Part shown: positions 11,801 through 22,687 of the stretch, one piece after another | Layout: every line of letters starts with the position of its first letter | How positions within the stretch are numbered: the first letter of the stretch is position 1 | Assembly: GCF_035222375.1 (NCBI RefSeq) | Contig: NW_026946365.1 | Location: forward strand, 1,798,001 to 1,862,000 | DNA from: Podospora pseudocomata | Taxonomy: Eukaryota; Ascomycota; Sordariomycetes; Sordariales; Podosporaceae | DNA: 64,000 nucleotides | Direction: 5' to 3' | The notes under the pieces: model-generated | Seen by the model: only the letters and a program-made list of their open reading frames with translations | Databases searched by the model: none | What the model was told of the DNA's origin: nothing | Translations under genes and position numbers: made by a program

Positions 11801-12235
11801 ATGGCCTCCAACAACACCTCCCCCGTCCCCGTCGCCACCTTTGGCAAAGACCCGAAAGTAGCCGAGCAAGTCCGCGAGAAACTCCTCCCCGACATCGAAG
11901 TCGTCCACTGCTCCCTCACCCTCGACTCGGCCCTCGCCGAGCTCCCCGCCCTCTGCTCCGGGGACACCTCCGTCTCCCCTTCCTCCGGCCTCGGCACAAA
12001 CGCCGGTGCTTCCGACTCCTCCTCCCGCAAGGTCCCCCAGGCCATCTTCTTCGGGGGCGGCTTCACGGACGACGAGTACGAGCAGATCGTCGCCGCCGTC
12101 CAGGCCCGCGCTCCGGGCATCCACATGGTCAAGGTCCAGAAGCGGGATGTTCTCGCCGCGGGCTCGTTCGGGCCGAACCCGGACACTATTGCCAAGATTT
12201 ACAGGAAGAAGATGGCTGCTCTGGCGGCTGCTTAG
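11801..12235 (+). CDS. Small conserved-looking protein of unknown function
   Basis: An uninterrupted frame of 144 residues begins in a good context (TCAAAATGGCC) after a pyrimidine leader. The sequence alternates hydrophobic strands and helices: VATFGKDPKVAEQVREKLLP, VVHCSLTLDSALAELPAL, QAIFFGGGFTDDEYEQIVAAV, MVKVQKRDVLAAGSFG, and the tail TIAKIYRKKMAAL. This looks like a small alpha/beta fold, with one Ser/Gly-rich loop at about 54-73. Codon use is strongly C-biased at third positions, which argues for a real, well-expressed gene. There is no signal peptide or membrane segment. I do not recognise the family. Confidence 0.75.
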   Translation: MASNNTSPVPVATFGKDPKVAEQVREKLLPDIEVVHCSLTLDSALAELPALCSGDTSVSPSSGLGTNAGASDSSSRKVPQAIFFGGGFTDDEYEQIVAAVQARAPGIHMVKVQKRDVLAAGSFGPNPDTIAKIYRKKMAALAAA

Positions 12236-13265
12236 GTCGTCTTCTGACCCTCATCGCGAGAGTGGTGGAAGGGAGGAAGACAGGGGTGGATATGGGGTGC
12301 TGGACGGGGAGGAACAAGTCACAGCAAGGGTGAGAGTTGTGGTTATCGGTGATGGCGGCGGCAAGGAGGATGCAAGACTAGGAATCTGGAACACCATCTT
12401 GACGGTGGGGGTGGGCAACATTGCGACTTTGTATCTTCCTGTTTCTGATCTCAATGCTTTGTGTTTGACTGGGGGGAAGGGTATGTGGAACGACAAGTTG
12501 TTGAAGCATGAGGGTGAGGGGATAGCTATGGGTGATCTTTGAGCAGACAGTGATACACGAGTTTTCTTTTGCTGGTTTCACACTATCACTCACTCGCTCA
12601 CTCAATCAACTCGTTCACACATGCTTGAAACAGTCCACACTCCTGACTGGTGTGTCCGCTGTTGTATGCATAGGTACGCTGTGACGCTATGAACCTCTCT
12701 TATCCCAAGAGCATCCCCCCCCATTCCGCGCGCCTGTACTTTTTTCGACCTGCAGCAGAAAAGAGAGAGCACCGAGGCCAGGAAGAAAAGCGAGAATTCC
12801 ATGTGAGCAGAAAACATACAACCAAAAATGAAATCAACAGAGCCAATGACCACTAAACCCCCTACTCGCAAATGAAACAGAAGACAAAATAAAGACGGAA
12901 AAAAAAAACTGTATCCCTACAAGATTTCCCCCAAAAGCAACACGACTTGTCTATCTTTCCCGTCCACCCAGAAAAAAAAAGACAGTCGCGCCGGTTTCGC
13001 TCAATGCAAGATGTCCCTTTTGGGTCCAATCGCTAAAGCCTTCCCTTAACCCACGCCCCCCTGCCCCGTATATACGCCCAGCCTGCCCCGGTGTGATCAT
13101 CGCAAGCAAACAACGATAGGAACCATAAACAACATGAGATCGAGCGCGAATCCAATTCCCAAACACCTTGTGCCCGTCCATGCCCCACCAGTTCGCCAAA
13201 CTCAAAATAGACCGACCCAGAGAGGAACGAAGCGAGGGAACGGGTTAAGGAGCAGGGTGCGTCAT
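12236..13265. other. Convergent 3' regions
   Basis: The space between the plus-strand small protein and minus-strand CCR4 holds both 3' untranslated regions. It includes short A runs near 12899-12908 and 12973-12981. No gene is supported. Confidence 0.5.
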
Positions 13266-15637
13266 TCAAGTCCGCCGGCTGCTTGGTCCAAAATCCGGCT
13301 CCACGACTGCTCTCTTGTCCTTGCGGGGCCGGATCACGTACTCGGCCATGATTTGAATGTGGTCAGATGGGAAGTGATAATATGGGAAGCCGGGAATCCG
13401 CGTAAGAGCCTGCTTGTCCGGAGGAGCAAGCAACGACACCAACTCCAGCGTGTTGGTGGAATACCAGATGTAGTCAATGACTTCACGGAAGGTTGGTGTG
13501 TAGTTGGTGAAGCTAAGTTCATGAGGTCCACCTCTGAGATGGGCATAGGCCGAACGGATGCTGAAGGGGTGCTCAACACCGTCTCTCGTGAAGTTTCCGT
13601 ACTTTCGACCAAGCCATTCGGGGTGATCATGGGAAAGACGACCAGTGGCAAGAAAGTCGTAAACGCCACTGCTGGGCGTAGAGTTGTAATCGCCGCAGAT
13701 GATCAGAGGAATATCCGTGTTGTTGCGATACTCCTGTGAAGGGCCTGGCGGAGGAAGCTCCTGCCTCTCCTCTCCTTCTTCGAGGATCCCTTGAATCGCT
13801 TGCTTTTTGTCGATTGCCATCGGCGGGGTTCGTGTCCACTTATCGCCGAGCCTCGTGATGTTCTCCATCAGACACGCGATCTGCAATAGCTTCACGTCGC
13901 AAAGATCAGGCTCCCAGGCCAGATGCGTGTTGGCCACAATCAAGCGAGAACCTGTTACTCGGCTCTCCAGCAAGATAATCGTCCCAATATTATCTTTGCC
14001 CATCGCCCTGTTGTAAACGTCGTGGTTTTGCTTGAGATCTGGGCGGGTGATGGTGAGGTGTGAATAGTCAAGCATCTCCTTTTGCAGTACAATCCACTTG
14101 TCGGTCTTCCAGAAGGTAGCACAGCCGTCAACACCGCCTACCATGTTGTTGGGCAATGTCTTCACCTTGGGTCTTGACCACTGTATACCTCTATAACCGT
14201 GTTTGGCCAGGGAGGGAGAGAATTCGTTCTCATAGGCGTTCCTGCTGATCTCTTGGAGGCAGACGATGTCTGGGTTGCGGTCATAGATCTCGTCGAGGAT
14301 CAACTGCTTGCGATAGTCCCATTCAAGAGCTGAGGGCGGTGTGTAGCCATACATCTGCTTGGTCGCGTACCTTTCGCACAGAATATTCCACGTTAAAACG
14401 CTGACACGTTCAAGGCTAGACGCCACATCATCTTGCACCGTGATGGGAAGACGAGGAGCGGGAGCAGGGGGGACTGCAGAGGGCGACTATCAGTATGTGG
14501 CGTGCTTGGTTCAAGGTGGTCGGTCAGAAACTTACCTGGAGCGTCAACGAGAAGACTGTTGATCAAGCTCTTCGTGTCCTTGTTCATGATTTCGTCTTTC
14601 AACGGGCCGTTCATGAGTGGGTTGCCGTGGAGACCCAGCATCTCCAGTTTGTAAAGGAAGCCCAGTTCATACGGAAGGCTTGTTATGTGATTGTTAAACA
14701 GGATAAGCTGTTGGAGGTTTGTGCACATGCCGATTTCGGGGGGCAGTTCATGCAGTTCGTTATGAGACGCTTCCAAAACCTTCAAGCACCTTAGTTTGCC
14801 AATATCTGGAGGCAAGACGGTAATCTTGTTGGACGCAATGTACAGCTCTACAAGAAAATCGTAACTGAACAAGGCCCGCGCAATCTTGCGCACCCCTTGA
14901 CCGCTCAGGTCGAGGTTGTGCCAATCCTGTCGTTTGACAAGCTTGTTTGTGGTATAGGAGGGCCGGTTTCTAGCGACTTCCTGGTCCTCTGTAGTTGTCG
15001 TTCCTTCGGAAGCATACACCACCCCCTTGTTGTCGGATGCCTTGGCCCGTGCATAATAGTGCGGAAGGTGCTGCTCAACCATGGTTTGATGCGCCTCCTG
15101 TGCTTGTTTGTACAATTTGAGCTGCTCTCCCCAACTGTCCGAGATTGCTTGACCAGAACCACCTCTAGTGGTGGCAGTTTGCCCGCTAGGATGGCTCCCG
15201 CCAGCAAATGGGCTAGAGGCTTGATGGGCGCCGGTGGAGTAGCTTGAATGCCCCATGTTCCCCGCCGGTAACCCGTGTACACCGGGGTCTGGCTGAAGAT
15301 TCTGATGGTGATGCGCATGATGCTGATGTGGATGGCCCTGTGGCTGTTGACCGTAGTTGTACTGTTGATACTGCACTGGCGGAATATTGGGCTGACCCCG
15401 CCCTGGAGCGCCACTGAGGCGATTGTTGTGCCCCTGCTGGGGCCCCTGACCATACATGCCGCGCAGGTTTTGGCCAAGAGACGCCGATGTCTTGGAATGG
15501 GCAGTGGGTTGGGCGGTCACTAGGTGTGACAAAAGGGAGTTGAGCAGTATGCCGTTGGCGATCGAGCTGCTGGAGCTGAAATTGGACGAAAGCGGGCTCG
15601 AGAAGGCTTGTATCGGATGTCGGTCACCATCTGCCAT
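13266..15637 (-). CDS. ccr4: CCR4, catalytic deadenylase subunit of the CCR4-NOT complex
   Basis: Exons 15637-14536 and 14473-13266 (62-nt intron, GTAAGT...CTGCAG) encode about 769 residues, the usual size for filamentous fungi. Residues 1-235 are Gln/His/Gly-rich and disordered. Residues 238-345 are leucine-rich repeats (LDLSGQGVRKIARALF, LYIASNKITVLPPDIG, LEASHNELHELPPEIG, LILFNNHITSLPYELG) that dock to NOT1/CAF1. From about 385 to the end is the exonuclease-endonuclease-phosphatase domain, with LTWNILCERYAT, the catalytic Glu in CLQEIS, NTHLAWEP, GDYNSTPSSGVYDFL and FPSDHIQIMAEY. It shortens mRNA poly(A) tails in the cytoplasm. All catalytic boxes are intact. The upstream region is shared divergently with a methyltransferase gene 2.5 kb away. 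Confidence 0.96.
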
Positions 15638-18139
15638 CTACAAAGAGGGCGGGGCTCGGCGGAAAAGGCTTGATCTGGCGAGCCTGGCACGGAAAAGAAG
15701 AGGGATTCGTGGCGGAGGGTGGAAGCGTGTGACTTGAGATGCTGGAGGTGGAAGATTTTGCATGGAATAGACGACCTTTTCTTTGGGCATGGATGCAAGC
15801 GTGTGAGCGTCCAACCGGGGTCGAGTTGACGGAGAATGCAGCTCGCTCAGAGAGCCATTCACCGAAAGATCGAAGAGATCGAAGGGCGAACGGGGGGAGC
15901 CGCCAAAGAACTCGAGGAGAATCGTCGGAGGGGGACCGAGAGCCAACGTCTTGACAAGAGGGCCAAGTTCGCCAGCAGGTTGGAGGGGCTCGGGACGCGC
16001 GCGCCTTGGTTGTTGGGGGGTTGGGTTGGGTGTGAAAGAGATGCTGAGGTCGGGTGTCTCTATTTTTTTTGTTTCTGTTTTCCGACTGTTTGGGGAGCAC
16101 GCGGGTTAGCAAAATCTGTGTAAAAGATGATGTTGGGACACGGGTTGTCACGACAGCGAGCGATGGCAGGCGAGGCGAGGGAAGCGGCCAGACAGCCAAG
16201 GTCAAAGTGCAGCCAGGGCCAAAGATTCTGGGGCCTTGACAGGGCGGCTCGGGGGAGTAAACAGGGCTCACCTGTGGCCAAAGATAAAGAAAGGGTATTA
16301 CCTCTTGCTGGCGATAATTGGAGCGCCTGTCAATGAATACTCAAGTGAAAGGATATGCTGCGCGATTGCTGATGTCGTGGGGAGAGAGAGGAGTCCAACC
16401 CGTCTGCTGTTGTGGCCCGCTGTGATGGAGATGCGCAAAGATAGCAGCGCCCAAAGCCTCCCTGCTTACCTAAGGCCCGTGAGCCCAGACCAGGACCCAG
16501 TGAATGGCCGTCACGTGATGAGTGAAATCATTGGATGCTCCTCCCCCTCTTCACCTTATGATACAAGGCCCTTACAAGCACTGGCATTCTCTGGACTTTT
16601 TAAAGGCAAAAGTTTACTTGACGCCCACATGTTAATGGGTTTCCATCTGGGTCCCTCTTCCCACCTATCTATCTACATGCAAACCTCCATAGCACGGACA
16701 TCAAGCATGCTCCTACACTAGCCCAGACAGACACGGAAGGAATACACTGCAGAATAGCGGTCGCCCAGAGCTTCAAAGCCAGGTCGGTTGGAGCATAGGT
16801 GGCGCTTCTGATGTCAATAGGAATCTCTCTATAGTTCTCGGGCTAGGCCTGAGCAGAGGCTGCAGTGCATTTGAGAGGAATGAGAGAAAACACTGAGGGG
16901 CGGAGTGCGGGGAAGCCCAGACCCATCGAGGTGTGTCTGCAAGGCATGGGAAGACGAGCAGCCTATGACAGGCATGAAAAGTCCCAATACCGAAGGTGAG
17001 GCCGGTGGCCGGTGGCCGGGAGACTGTGCTGAACAGTGGCCCAGAATGCCCGGAATAGCTAGACCGAACCAAGAAGTGTACTGCACATGCGGTCCAAAGG
17101 CAGGGCATGGCAAGCAATTGAATAAGAAGAATGGGCCCCTGGCTTCTGGCCAGAATTGTCTCCAGCTTGTCCATCCAGTCGTTCTGGAGTCTTTCGTTCT
17201 CTCATCCGTCGCTGTCATCACCCTCATCCTCATCCTCGTTGCCATCCTCAGTCCAACATCTGAATACGACACTCTCTTGTACTCGGTGGCCCCACATTGA
17301 AACCAGCTGGGGTGTTAGAACCAAGTGGTCGATCTCGATCAGCACCGCAGCCAATTCGCGCGCAACTGCACACATCCACCAGACCGCGATAACGTCCCTG
17401 GCCTTCGAGGAGCTGGAAAGTCAGCGACTCACATGGCTGCTGCATGTCGAGGGTATCCTTGAACTGATCGCAAGCCATGACGACCGTGTCTGGGGCACAC
17501 TGAACCGACAGCCAACAACAAACCCCACAGACGGCCGTCATCTCGGCGCCGTCGGCGGTGTGACTATTCTCTTAAGCTGTCTGATCGTATTCCTATGATA
17601 CGGATCTATCACCAATTCGCCACGACGTGTCATATCAGCTGAGAAAGCCAGAGGCAGCCGTGTTCTCCAGGGGGACGAGGGATTTCTGGGTTCTTCTGAC
17701 AAGAAAAAAAAAGAAGCGTTTTCTTCAGCACCTGGCTGGCCCGCTGGGCTGCCGTCTCGTCCCGCAAACCAACCACTCAGCACTCGCAGGGACTCGAAAC
17801 TCGCACAGACATCGAAGACTTCTAGAAAAGGCTGTCCAGTGTCAGGCAGCTGAGGAAAGGTTGTTGCAGAACAGACGCAGGGGCACGACGCATTTTCCCA
17901 GGCTTTTTATGAATGCGGAAGGTCTCTGGCGGTAGAAAAAGAAGGGAGGGCCCCATTCTCCCGCATGTCACCTTTGGTTCCTTGGATGCCGCAAGCGAGA
18001 CGGCGTTCCGGTGCTCCTGGAACAAAGGCCCCCATTGCCAAAACAGGTCCCCTGAGTTTGGGCGGGGCCCATTACGCCCATCCCCTAGCCCCCCTGCTTG
18101 ACGCTGGTCCCGTCGCTGGCGAAAAAGTTTCTCCCAAAG
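15638..18139. other. 2.5-kb divergent upstream region (CCR4 / methyltransferase)
   Basis: No gene is supported; open frames are short and unlike known proteins. It contains the perfect 8-bp palindrome TCACGTGA at 16511-16518 (an E-box) and GC-rich leader sequence next to both start codons. Confidence 0.5.
16511..16518. promoter_or_regulatory. Palindromic E-box TCACGTGA
   Basis: A perfect 8-bp palindrome with core CACGTG lies 0.87 kb upstream of the ccr4 start. In fungi this core is bound by bHLH factors of the Cbf1/SREBP type. It is a single copy and could be chance. Confidence 0.3.
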
Positions 18140-20113
18140 ATGGAGTTCCTTTCAGGTTATGCTGCGGCTCAATCCCCTTTCTCCGCCTACACCGTCGAGC
18201 CGCCTCCTAATTCCTCCCATCGTTCCCGTTCCAAGCAGCCTGGCCGATCCAACTCGACCTCGGGCACCCAGACGAAGAAGCGCTCTCGCATACACGGACA
18301 CGCCCGTACTAACAGCGCCAGCACTTCGAGCACGGGCAGCGGCCGGACCGGCGATAGCAACCAGCAGCCATCGCATCCAGGTCACCACCACGGCACCGCC
18401 ACCGCCGCCGCTAGCAACAACAACATCAACAACAACCCTGCGTGGTTGCAGCACTCCGGCGCTCCCGACGCCGCCAGACCCGGAGTTGATGCCGCCGCCG
18501 CATCTCCTGCTGCTGTGACAGCACCCCCGTTCGGCGCCCGCCGTGATCGACACCGCGAGCGCATGTCCTACCAGGACAAGCAGCTACCAGCAACCCCCCG
18601 CCTCAACACCGTCGACGCCTCTTCGCGATCACCGGGCAGCGGTAGCGCTTCTGAGCCAGCTTCGGCACAAACACCAGCTTCCGCCTCGACCGCCTTCTCA
18701 GACCGACGCATGCTCCATCATCATGCAGCAGCCATGTACGATCCAGGATCCAAACCACCTGGGCCGGGACCAGCAGGTCTCCCCCGCTCCGAAAGCGTCA
18801 CCAGCGTCGGGGGAGTAACCACGGCGAGCGGGCGCACCATGATCTCCACCGAGCCACCATCCAGCCAAGAAGCCGCCGCCTACCAGCTCAGGCCGTTTGT
18901 CGTCCGCAACGGCCGGACGTACATCTCAGACCAGTCCCTCCCTTACCCATTACCCGTCGACCTGGAGGAGCTACACAGGCAGAGTCTAAAGACGATGCTT
19001 TTACTGCAATTATACGGACGACCTATTTGCGATCCGACATTCATCAACAAACCGCCGCCGCGCATCCTGGAAATTGGGTGCGGGACAGGATTTTGGAGCA
19101 TGACTTGTTACCGCTACTACGAAGCCAGAGGCCAGCACGCAAACATGTCTTTTACTGGGCTTGATATTCTCCCTCTTGCGCCTCCCACGGGAGGGCCAGG
19201 GGTTTCTGAGAGTGCCGAGTCGGCCCCTTCCGCTTTGCCTGGGGCGTCAGCTATCAGGCCGGATAAAGACATGAATTGGACTTTTGTACAACACGATCTG
19301 AGGAAACTGCCGTTACCCTTCCCTGAGGGGTCGTTTGACTTTGTCATGGTGAAGGACATGGGCCTTGCTACGTCGATGGTGATGCAACAGGGTCTGGTAG
19401 ACGAGTATATTCGGGTGTTGGTGCCTGGTGGAACGGTGGAGATATGGGAGACTGATCATACACTTCGTATGCTCCGCCCTCATGTGCCGGAGTCACCTGC
19501 TGGATCAGGTGGCGCTGAGGGTGAAGCGGAGGCTGGTGGTGAGGTTGAGAATGGGAATGACGAGCAGAATATAATGGAAATGGGGGCGTATCTCATGACG
19601 GCCAATACGCCGCTCAGCCAACCTCTTAATAACTTCTTGTTGGAATATAATGGGTGGATATCTCGCGCATTGGAGGCGAGAGGGCTGTTTTGCATGCCTT
19701 GTACGGTTATTGGGCCGTTGTTGATTCAAGAAGCGGAGGTCTTGACTGGAGTAGGGAGCACGAGGTTGGCGATTCCTTTGTCGGAAGTTAGATGGGAAAG
19801 GGAAGGGGTTGGCGGTGTGGTTACCAAGGATGGGAAGAGCTATATCGATACGAAGGCGAGGAGGCTAGGGAAGGATGGTGCGCCCGTGGGCAAGGCGCTA
19901 GGGCCGGTGGCGACGGCGGTCAGGAAGACAGCGTTGACGGTGGTGGTGCAGCAGATCCAGAGCATGGAGCATGTCCTGAGGGAGGTGAGCGGGAAGAGCC
20001 AGGATGAGTGGGATGCCTGGCTGGGGAAGATGATGAATGATCTGGTGAGAGAAAATGGCCCGAGTTGGGGAGAGTGTCTCGAGGTTGGTGCTTGGTGGGC
20101 GAAGAAGAGGTGA
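18140..20113 (+). CDS. SAM-dependent methyltransferase with long disordered N-terminus
   Basis: A single-exon gene of 657 residues starts MEFLSGYAAAQSPFSAY. The frame is open further upstream but without another ATG. About 290 N-terminal residues are low-complexity (Ser, Thr, Pro, His, Asn, Ala). The Rossmann methyltransferase core follows: motif I RILEIGCGTGFWSM (about 307-320), an acidic motif FTGLDILPLA, motif FVQHDLRKLPLPF, and post-motif SFDFVMVKDMG with LVPGGTVEIWETDHT. The C-terminal 200 residues have helices and a final cluster of Trp. Conserved residues needed to bind SAM are present. The family is the broad fungal class I set that includes LaeA-like and UMTA-like proteins; the substrate cannot be told. 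The disordered N-terminus suggests a regulatory, possibly nuclear, protein rather than a pathway enzyme. Confidence 0.85.
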   Translation: MEFLSGYAAAQSPFSAYTVEPPPNSSHRSRSKQPGRSNSTSGTQTKKRSRIHGHARTNSASTSSTGSGRTGDSNQQPSHPGHHHGTATAAASNNNINNNPAWLQHSGAPDAARPGVDAAAASPAAVTAPPFGARRDRHRERMSYQDKQLPATPRLNTVDASSRSPGSGSASEPASAQTPASASTAFSDRRMLHHHAAAMYDPGSKPPGPGPAGLPRSESVTSVGGVTTASGRTMISTEPPSSQEAAAYQLRPFVVRNGRTYISDQSLPYPLPVDLEELHRQSLKTMLLLQLYGRPICDPTFINKPPPRILEIGCGTGFWSMTCYRYYEARGQHANMSFTGLDILPLAPPTGGPGVSESAESAPSALPGASAIRPDKDMNWTFVQHDLRKLPLPFPEGSFDFVMVKDMGLATSMVMQQGLVDEYIRVLVPGGTVEIWETDHTLRMLRPHVPESPAGSGGAEGEAEAGGEVENGNDEQNIMEMGAYLMTANTPLSQPLNNFLLEYNGWISRALEARGLFCMPCTVIGPLLIQEAEVLTGVGSTRLAIPLSEVRWEREGVGGVVTKDGKSYIDTKARRLGKDGAPVGKALGPVATAVRKTALTVVVQQIQSMEHVLREVSGKSQDEWDAWLGKMMNDLVRENGPSWGECLEVGAWWAKKR

Positions 20114-20437
20114 TTTTTTTGCTTTGGTCTCTTTTGATGACGGGTTTCTAAAAGGGATTTTCTTTTGTTTATTATTTGGTCCCGAACTTTACCGTCTTGG
20201 GAAGTCGAGCTGGCTATGGGTTTCTTGGATATGGTTTTTTTTTCTCTTCTTCGAATTGGATATACCTTCAGGTGTGAATGACTATATATTTTTCTGTTTG
20301 ATATCTAAAACTGCTGTTCTGGGGTTCTGTTGTTGACCGTTCTCTTCGGAAGTGTATTTTTGCTACAAGCTGGCATGTTTTCCGTTACTATCCATTTCTT
20401 TTGTACGATGTAGGGTATCAAGCAGAATTCCAAATCG
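20114..20437. other. Convergent 3' regions
   Basis: A T-rich stretch between the methyltransferase and the minus-strand LYR gene holds both 3' untranslated regions. Nothing else is seen. Confidence 0.5.
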
Positions 20438-20889
20438 CTATGCGCCATCATACCGCTTCCTGAGAGTCCGGTATCGTTTTAGATAGTATCTGTGTTATGT
20501 TTTGGTTATTGTGGTCAGGATAGTCTTGGAGTTCGGGGACTTACAGTGCTTCAATCTCTATTGATCATGAACAGGATTGAGCTTCTCGTTAGCTTTTCTA
20601 TCCCATGACTGATTCAATGTTGTTATATTTACCCTTCTGAACAAACTGCGCCCGCGCAATGGCTTGACGTATCTCCGCTTCATCCGTCAGGCTAGCATTG
20701 GCCATAAAGGCCCTGTGTATGCGAGGGCGGAAGTAATTGTATCCCTGAGGGTAATCACGGCCGAGGTACAAGAGCTCTACTGACAGCATGAATACGAGAA
20801 TTTGGCGTGATACACGGGAGGGACTCGAAGTACGTACGCTTGTAAATTGACACGACTTGCTGTCTCAGCTCTGGGTTTGTTGAGGACAT
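20438..20889 (-). CDS. LYR-motif protein of the ETFRF1/LYRM5 family (four exons, 87 residues)
   Basis: The exons are 20889-20838, 20779-20633, 20557-20545 (only 13 nt) and 20489-20438, with introns of 58, 75 and 55 nt. The joined protein runs MSSTNPELRQQVVSIYK, LELLYLGRDYPQGYNYFRP, ..., IARAQFVQK, EIEALYYLKRYRTLRKRY, DGA. Human ETFRF1 is 90 residues and shares the LYLGRDYP core, a GxFV helix and the EALY-x-L-x-KYR ending, so length and every conserved block fit. LYR proteins of this family bind acyl carrier protein and regulate the electron-transfer flavoprotein in the mitochondrial matrix. The frame without the last two introns would stop early after FVQKGKYNNIESVMG and lose the conserved ending. 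This is a real gene too fragmented for simple ORF finding. Confidence 0.92.
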
Positions 20890-21672
20890 TGTTTCCGACG
20901 CTGAGTTGAATGAAGAATTATTGTGGGATACACATGTTCCTCTACTCTCATGGGTCAACCGAGGTTGCGAATTATGTACTCTGTTCGGGCCAACACTAGA
21001 CAGTACGTGTTAATTGATGATACTTTCACGCGGAGTTGAGACCACCTGGATAAGCGCCTGGTGACGACATTCTCCTCCCACCACCGCGGCATTGCTTATC
21101 TTATCGCACATACCAGCAGTGCGCACATCAGAGGCCCGCACTGTCTTTCTCGGCCGTCCAGTCGGCGTGAAGCCAACCACAGCCTGGACTGTCTGAGATT
21201 CTAGCCAGGCGGCTTGTTTTACTTTAGCCAAGGCTATTGACAGACATATGCCCAATTTCACAATATATAGACTTTTCTGGACAAATTTGAGGATAACAGC
21301 TCTAAAGAGACGGTTGGCATCGGCCGAGATCAACATGTCCAAAAAGGCACCCCACCTGTCTTCCCCCGCTGCCGAGACGTCTCCGAGCCCCCGGACAGGA
21401 CGGGAATTCCCAAAGAGCTCAAGGGCAATGGCGACAGCCAGGACAACTGACAGCTAAACCTGTCACGGCCGTGACATCTTGAGTCCATCTGGAAGAAGTT
21501 TGACATCTCAAAGGCGCAATTGGGGCAATTGAAAAGAGAGTGAACATCTCACTTTCACAAACCAATCTCACTCACTCACAATTGCATCATCCGTCCAACC
21601 ACACAACACCGCACGGCTCAACATAACCGCCTCGATATCACCTCCTGAAGTCTCACAACCACGACCACCACA
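20890..21672. other. Divergent promoter between two mitochondrial-type genes
   Basis: A 783-bp region lies between the LYR gene (minus) and the hotdog thioesterase (plus). Next to the latter is a CA-rich leader (about 21550-21670). No other gene is supported. Confidence 0.5.
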
Positions 21673-22687
21673 ATGACCCCCCCAACGCCCCTCCTCACCA
21701 GCTCCCTCCGATCAAGGGGCTTACTCTCCCTTCCCTCCTTCACCAAAACCCTACAAAGACCCCTCTCCACCATCACCAACCAACTCCCCCCTCCACCACC
21801 AAAACAATGGATCCCCGACCTCCGCGCCCGCCTAGGCAAATGCATCATCTTCGGCTGCACCCACTCCCAAATTACCCGCGCGTCCTCCGTTCTCAAAGCC
21901 CTATCAACCGAATGGAAGTCTCTTGTCGCCGGCAGTGAAGGGTTCCTCACCGGGGGAAGAAGAGGACTAGACGGGAGGCAGATTGCCTGGGGGGAGATGG
22001 ATAGTTTTGTTTGTCCCCCCCCCCACTCATTTTCAGTTTGGGCGGGGTGGTGGTGATACTGACAAATGAGAGCCAAACAGCAACACGTCAACAATGTGAA
22101 TTACTATCGGTATGCCGAGTCGGCAAGAGTAAACTGGATCACCAACTTTGCCGTTCATGTTGATCCAAAGCATAGGCAGCAGTGGGCGGAGCTGATGACG
22201 CCCAAGTCGACGGGGTTGATTATGAAGAGTTTGAAGTGTGATTTCAAGTTTGTGAGCTTCCCCCCGCCCCGCCCCCTGACAGTCCCCAATACATGAAGGA
22301 TGAGAGTTGACAGAGAAAACAAAGCCAATGGTTTACCCTGATAAGATCTCCGTCTATCACAAGCTCCGCTGCAGGCCTGAGGGGGACCCGGCGCCGAGTA
22401 ATTTCATGCTGGATTGTATCGTCTTGTCTCATCAGCATAGAAGGGTGGCGGCACGCTTGGAGGAGGATATCGTTGTTTATGACTACAAGGCTGCGAAAAA
22501 GACGAGCATGCCTGGGTTTATGATGGAGTTGTTCCAGCAGACGTGGGAGATGCAGCAGGCTGAGGAGGTGAGGGCGAGGACGAGGATTTGGGAGTTGATT
22601 GGGGAGGTGGAGGGGTTGGAGAAGGAGACGTGGGATAGGGAGGATGCGGTAGAGGATTTGGGGAGTGCTGGTAAGAGTAGTGCTTGA
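21673..22687 (+). CDS. Hotdog-fold thioesterase with mitochondrial presequence
   Basis: Exons 21673-22008, 22081-22251 and 22316-22687 encode about 292 residues. Residues 1-40 (LTSSLRSRGLLSLPSFTK, then RPLSTI) are basic, Ser/Leu-rich and lack acids, as in a mitochondrial targeting sequence. Splicing joins MDSF to QHVNNVNYYRYAESARVNW, which is the 4HBT hotdog signature: catalytic Asp110, then H-V-N-N and a Tyr/Arg-rich helix. Later blocks are KPMVYPDKISVYHKLR and LDCIVLSHQHRRVAA, strands of the fold. The C-terminus is a Glu/Arg/Trp-rich helical tail. The family hydrolyses acyl-CoA or acyl-ACP thioesters; the natural substrate is unknown. In intron 2 the acceptor used is the second of two nearby AGs, because only that one keeps frame. 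Confidence 0.87.

Noticed and set aside
20598-20789. LYR gene ending at FVQKGKYNNIESVMG
   Set aside because: That end comes from reading into an intron; splicing restores the conserved EIEALYYLKRYR ending.
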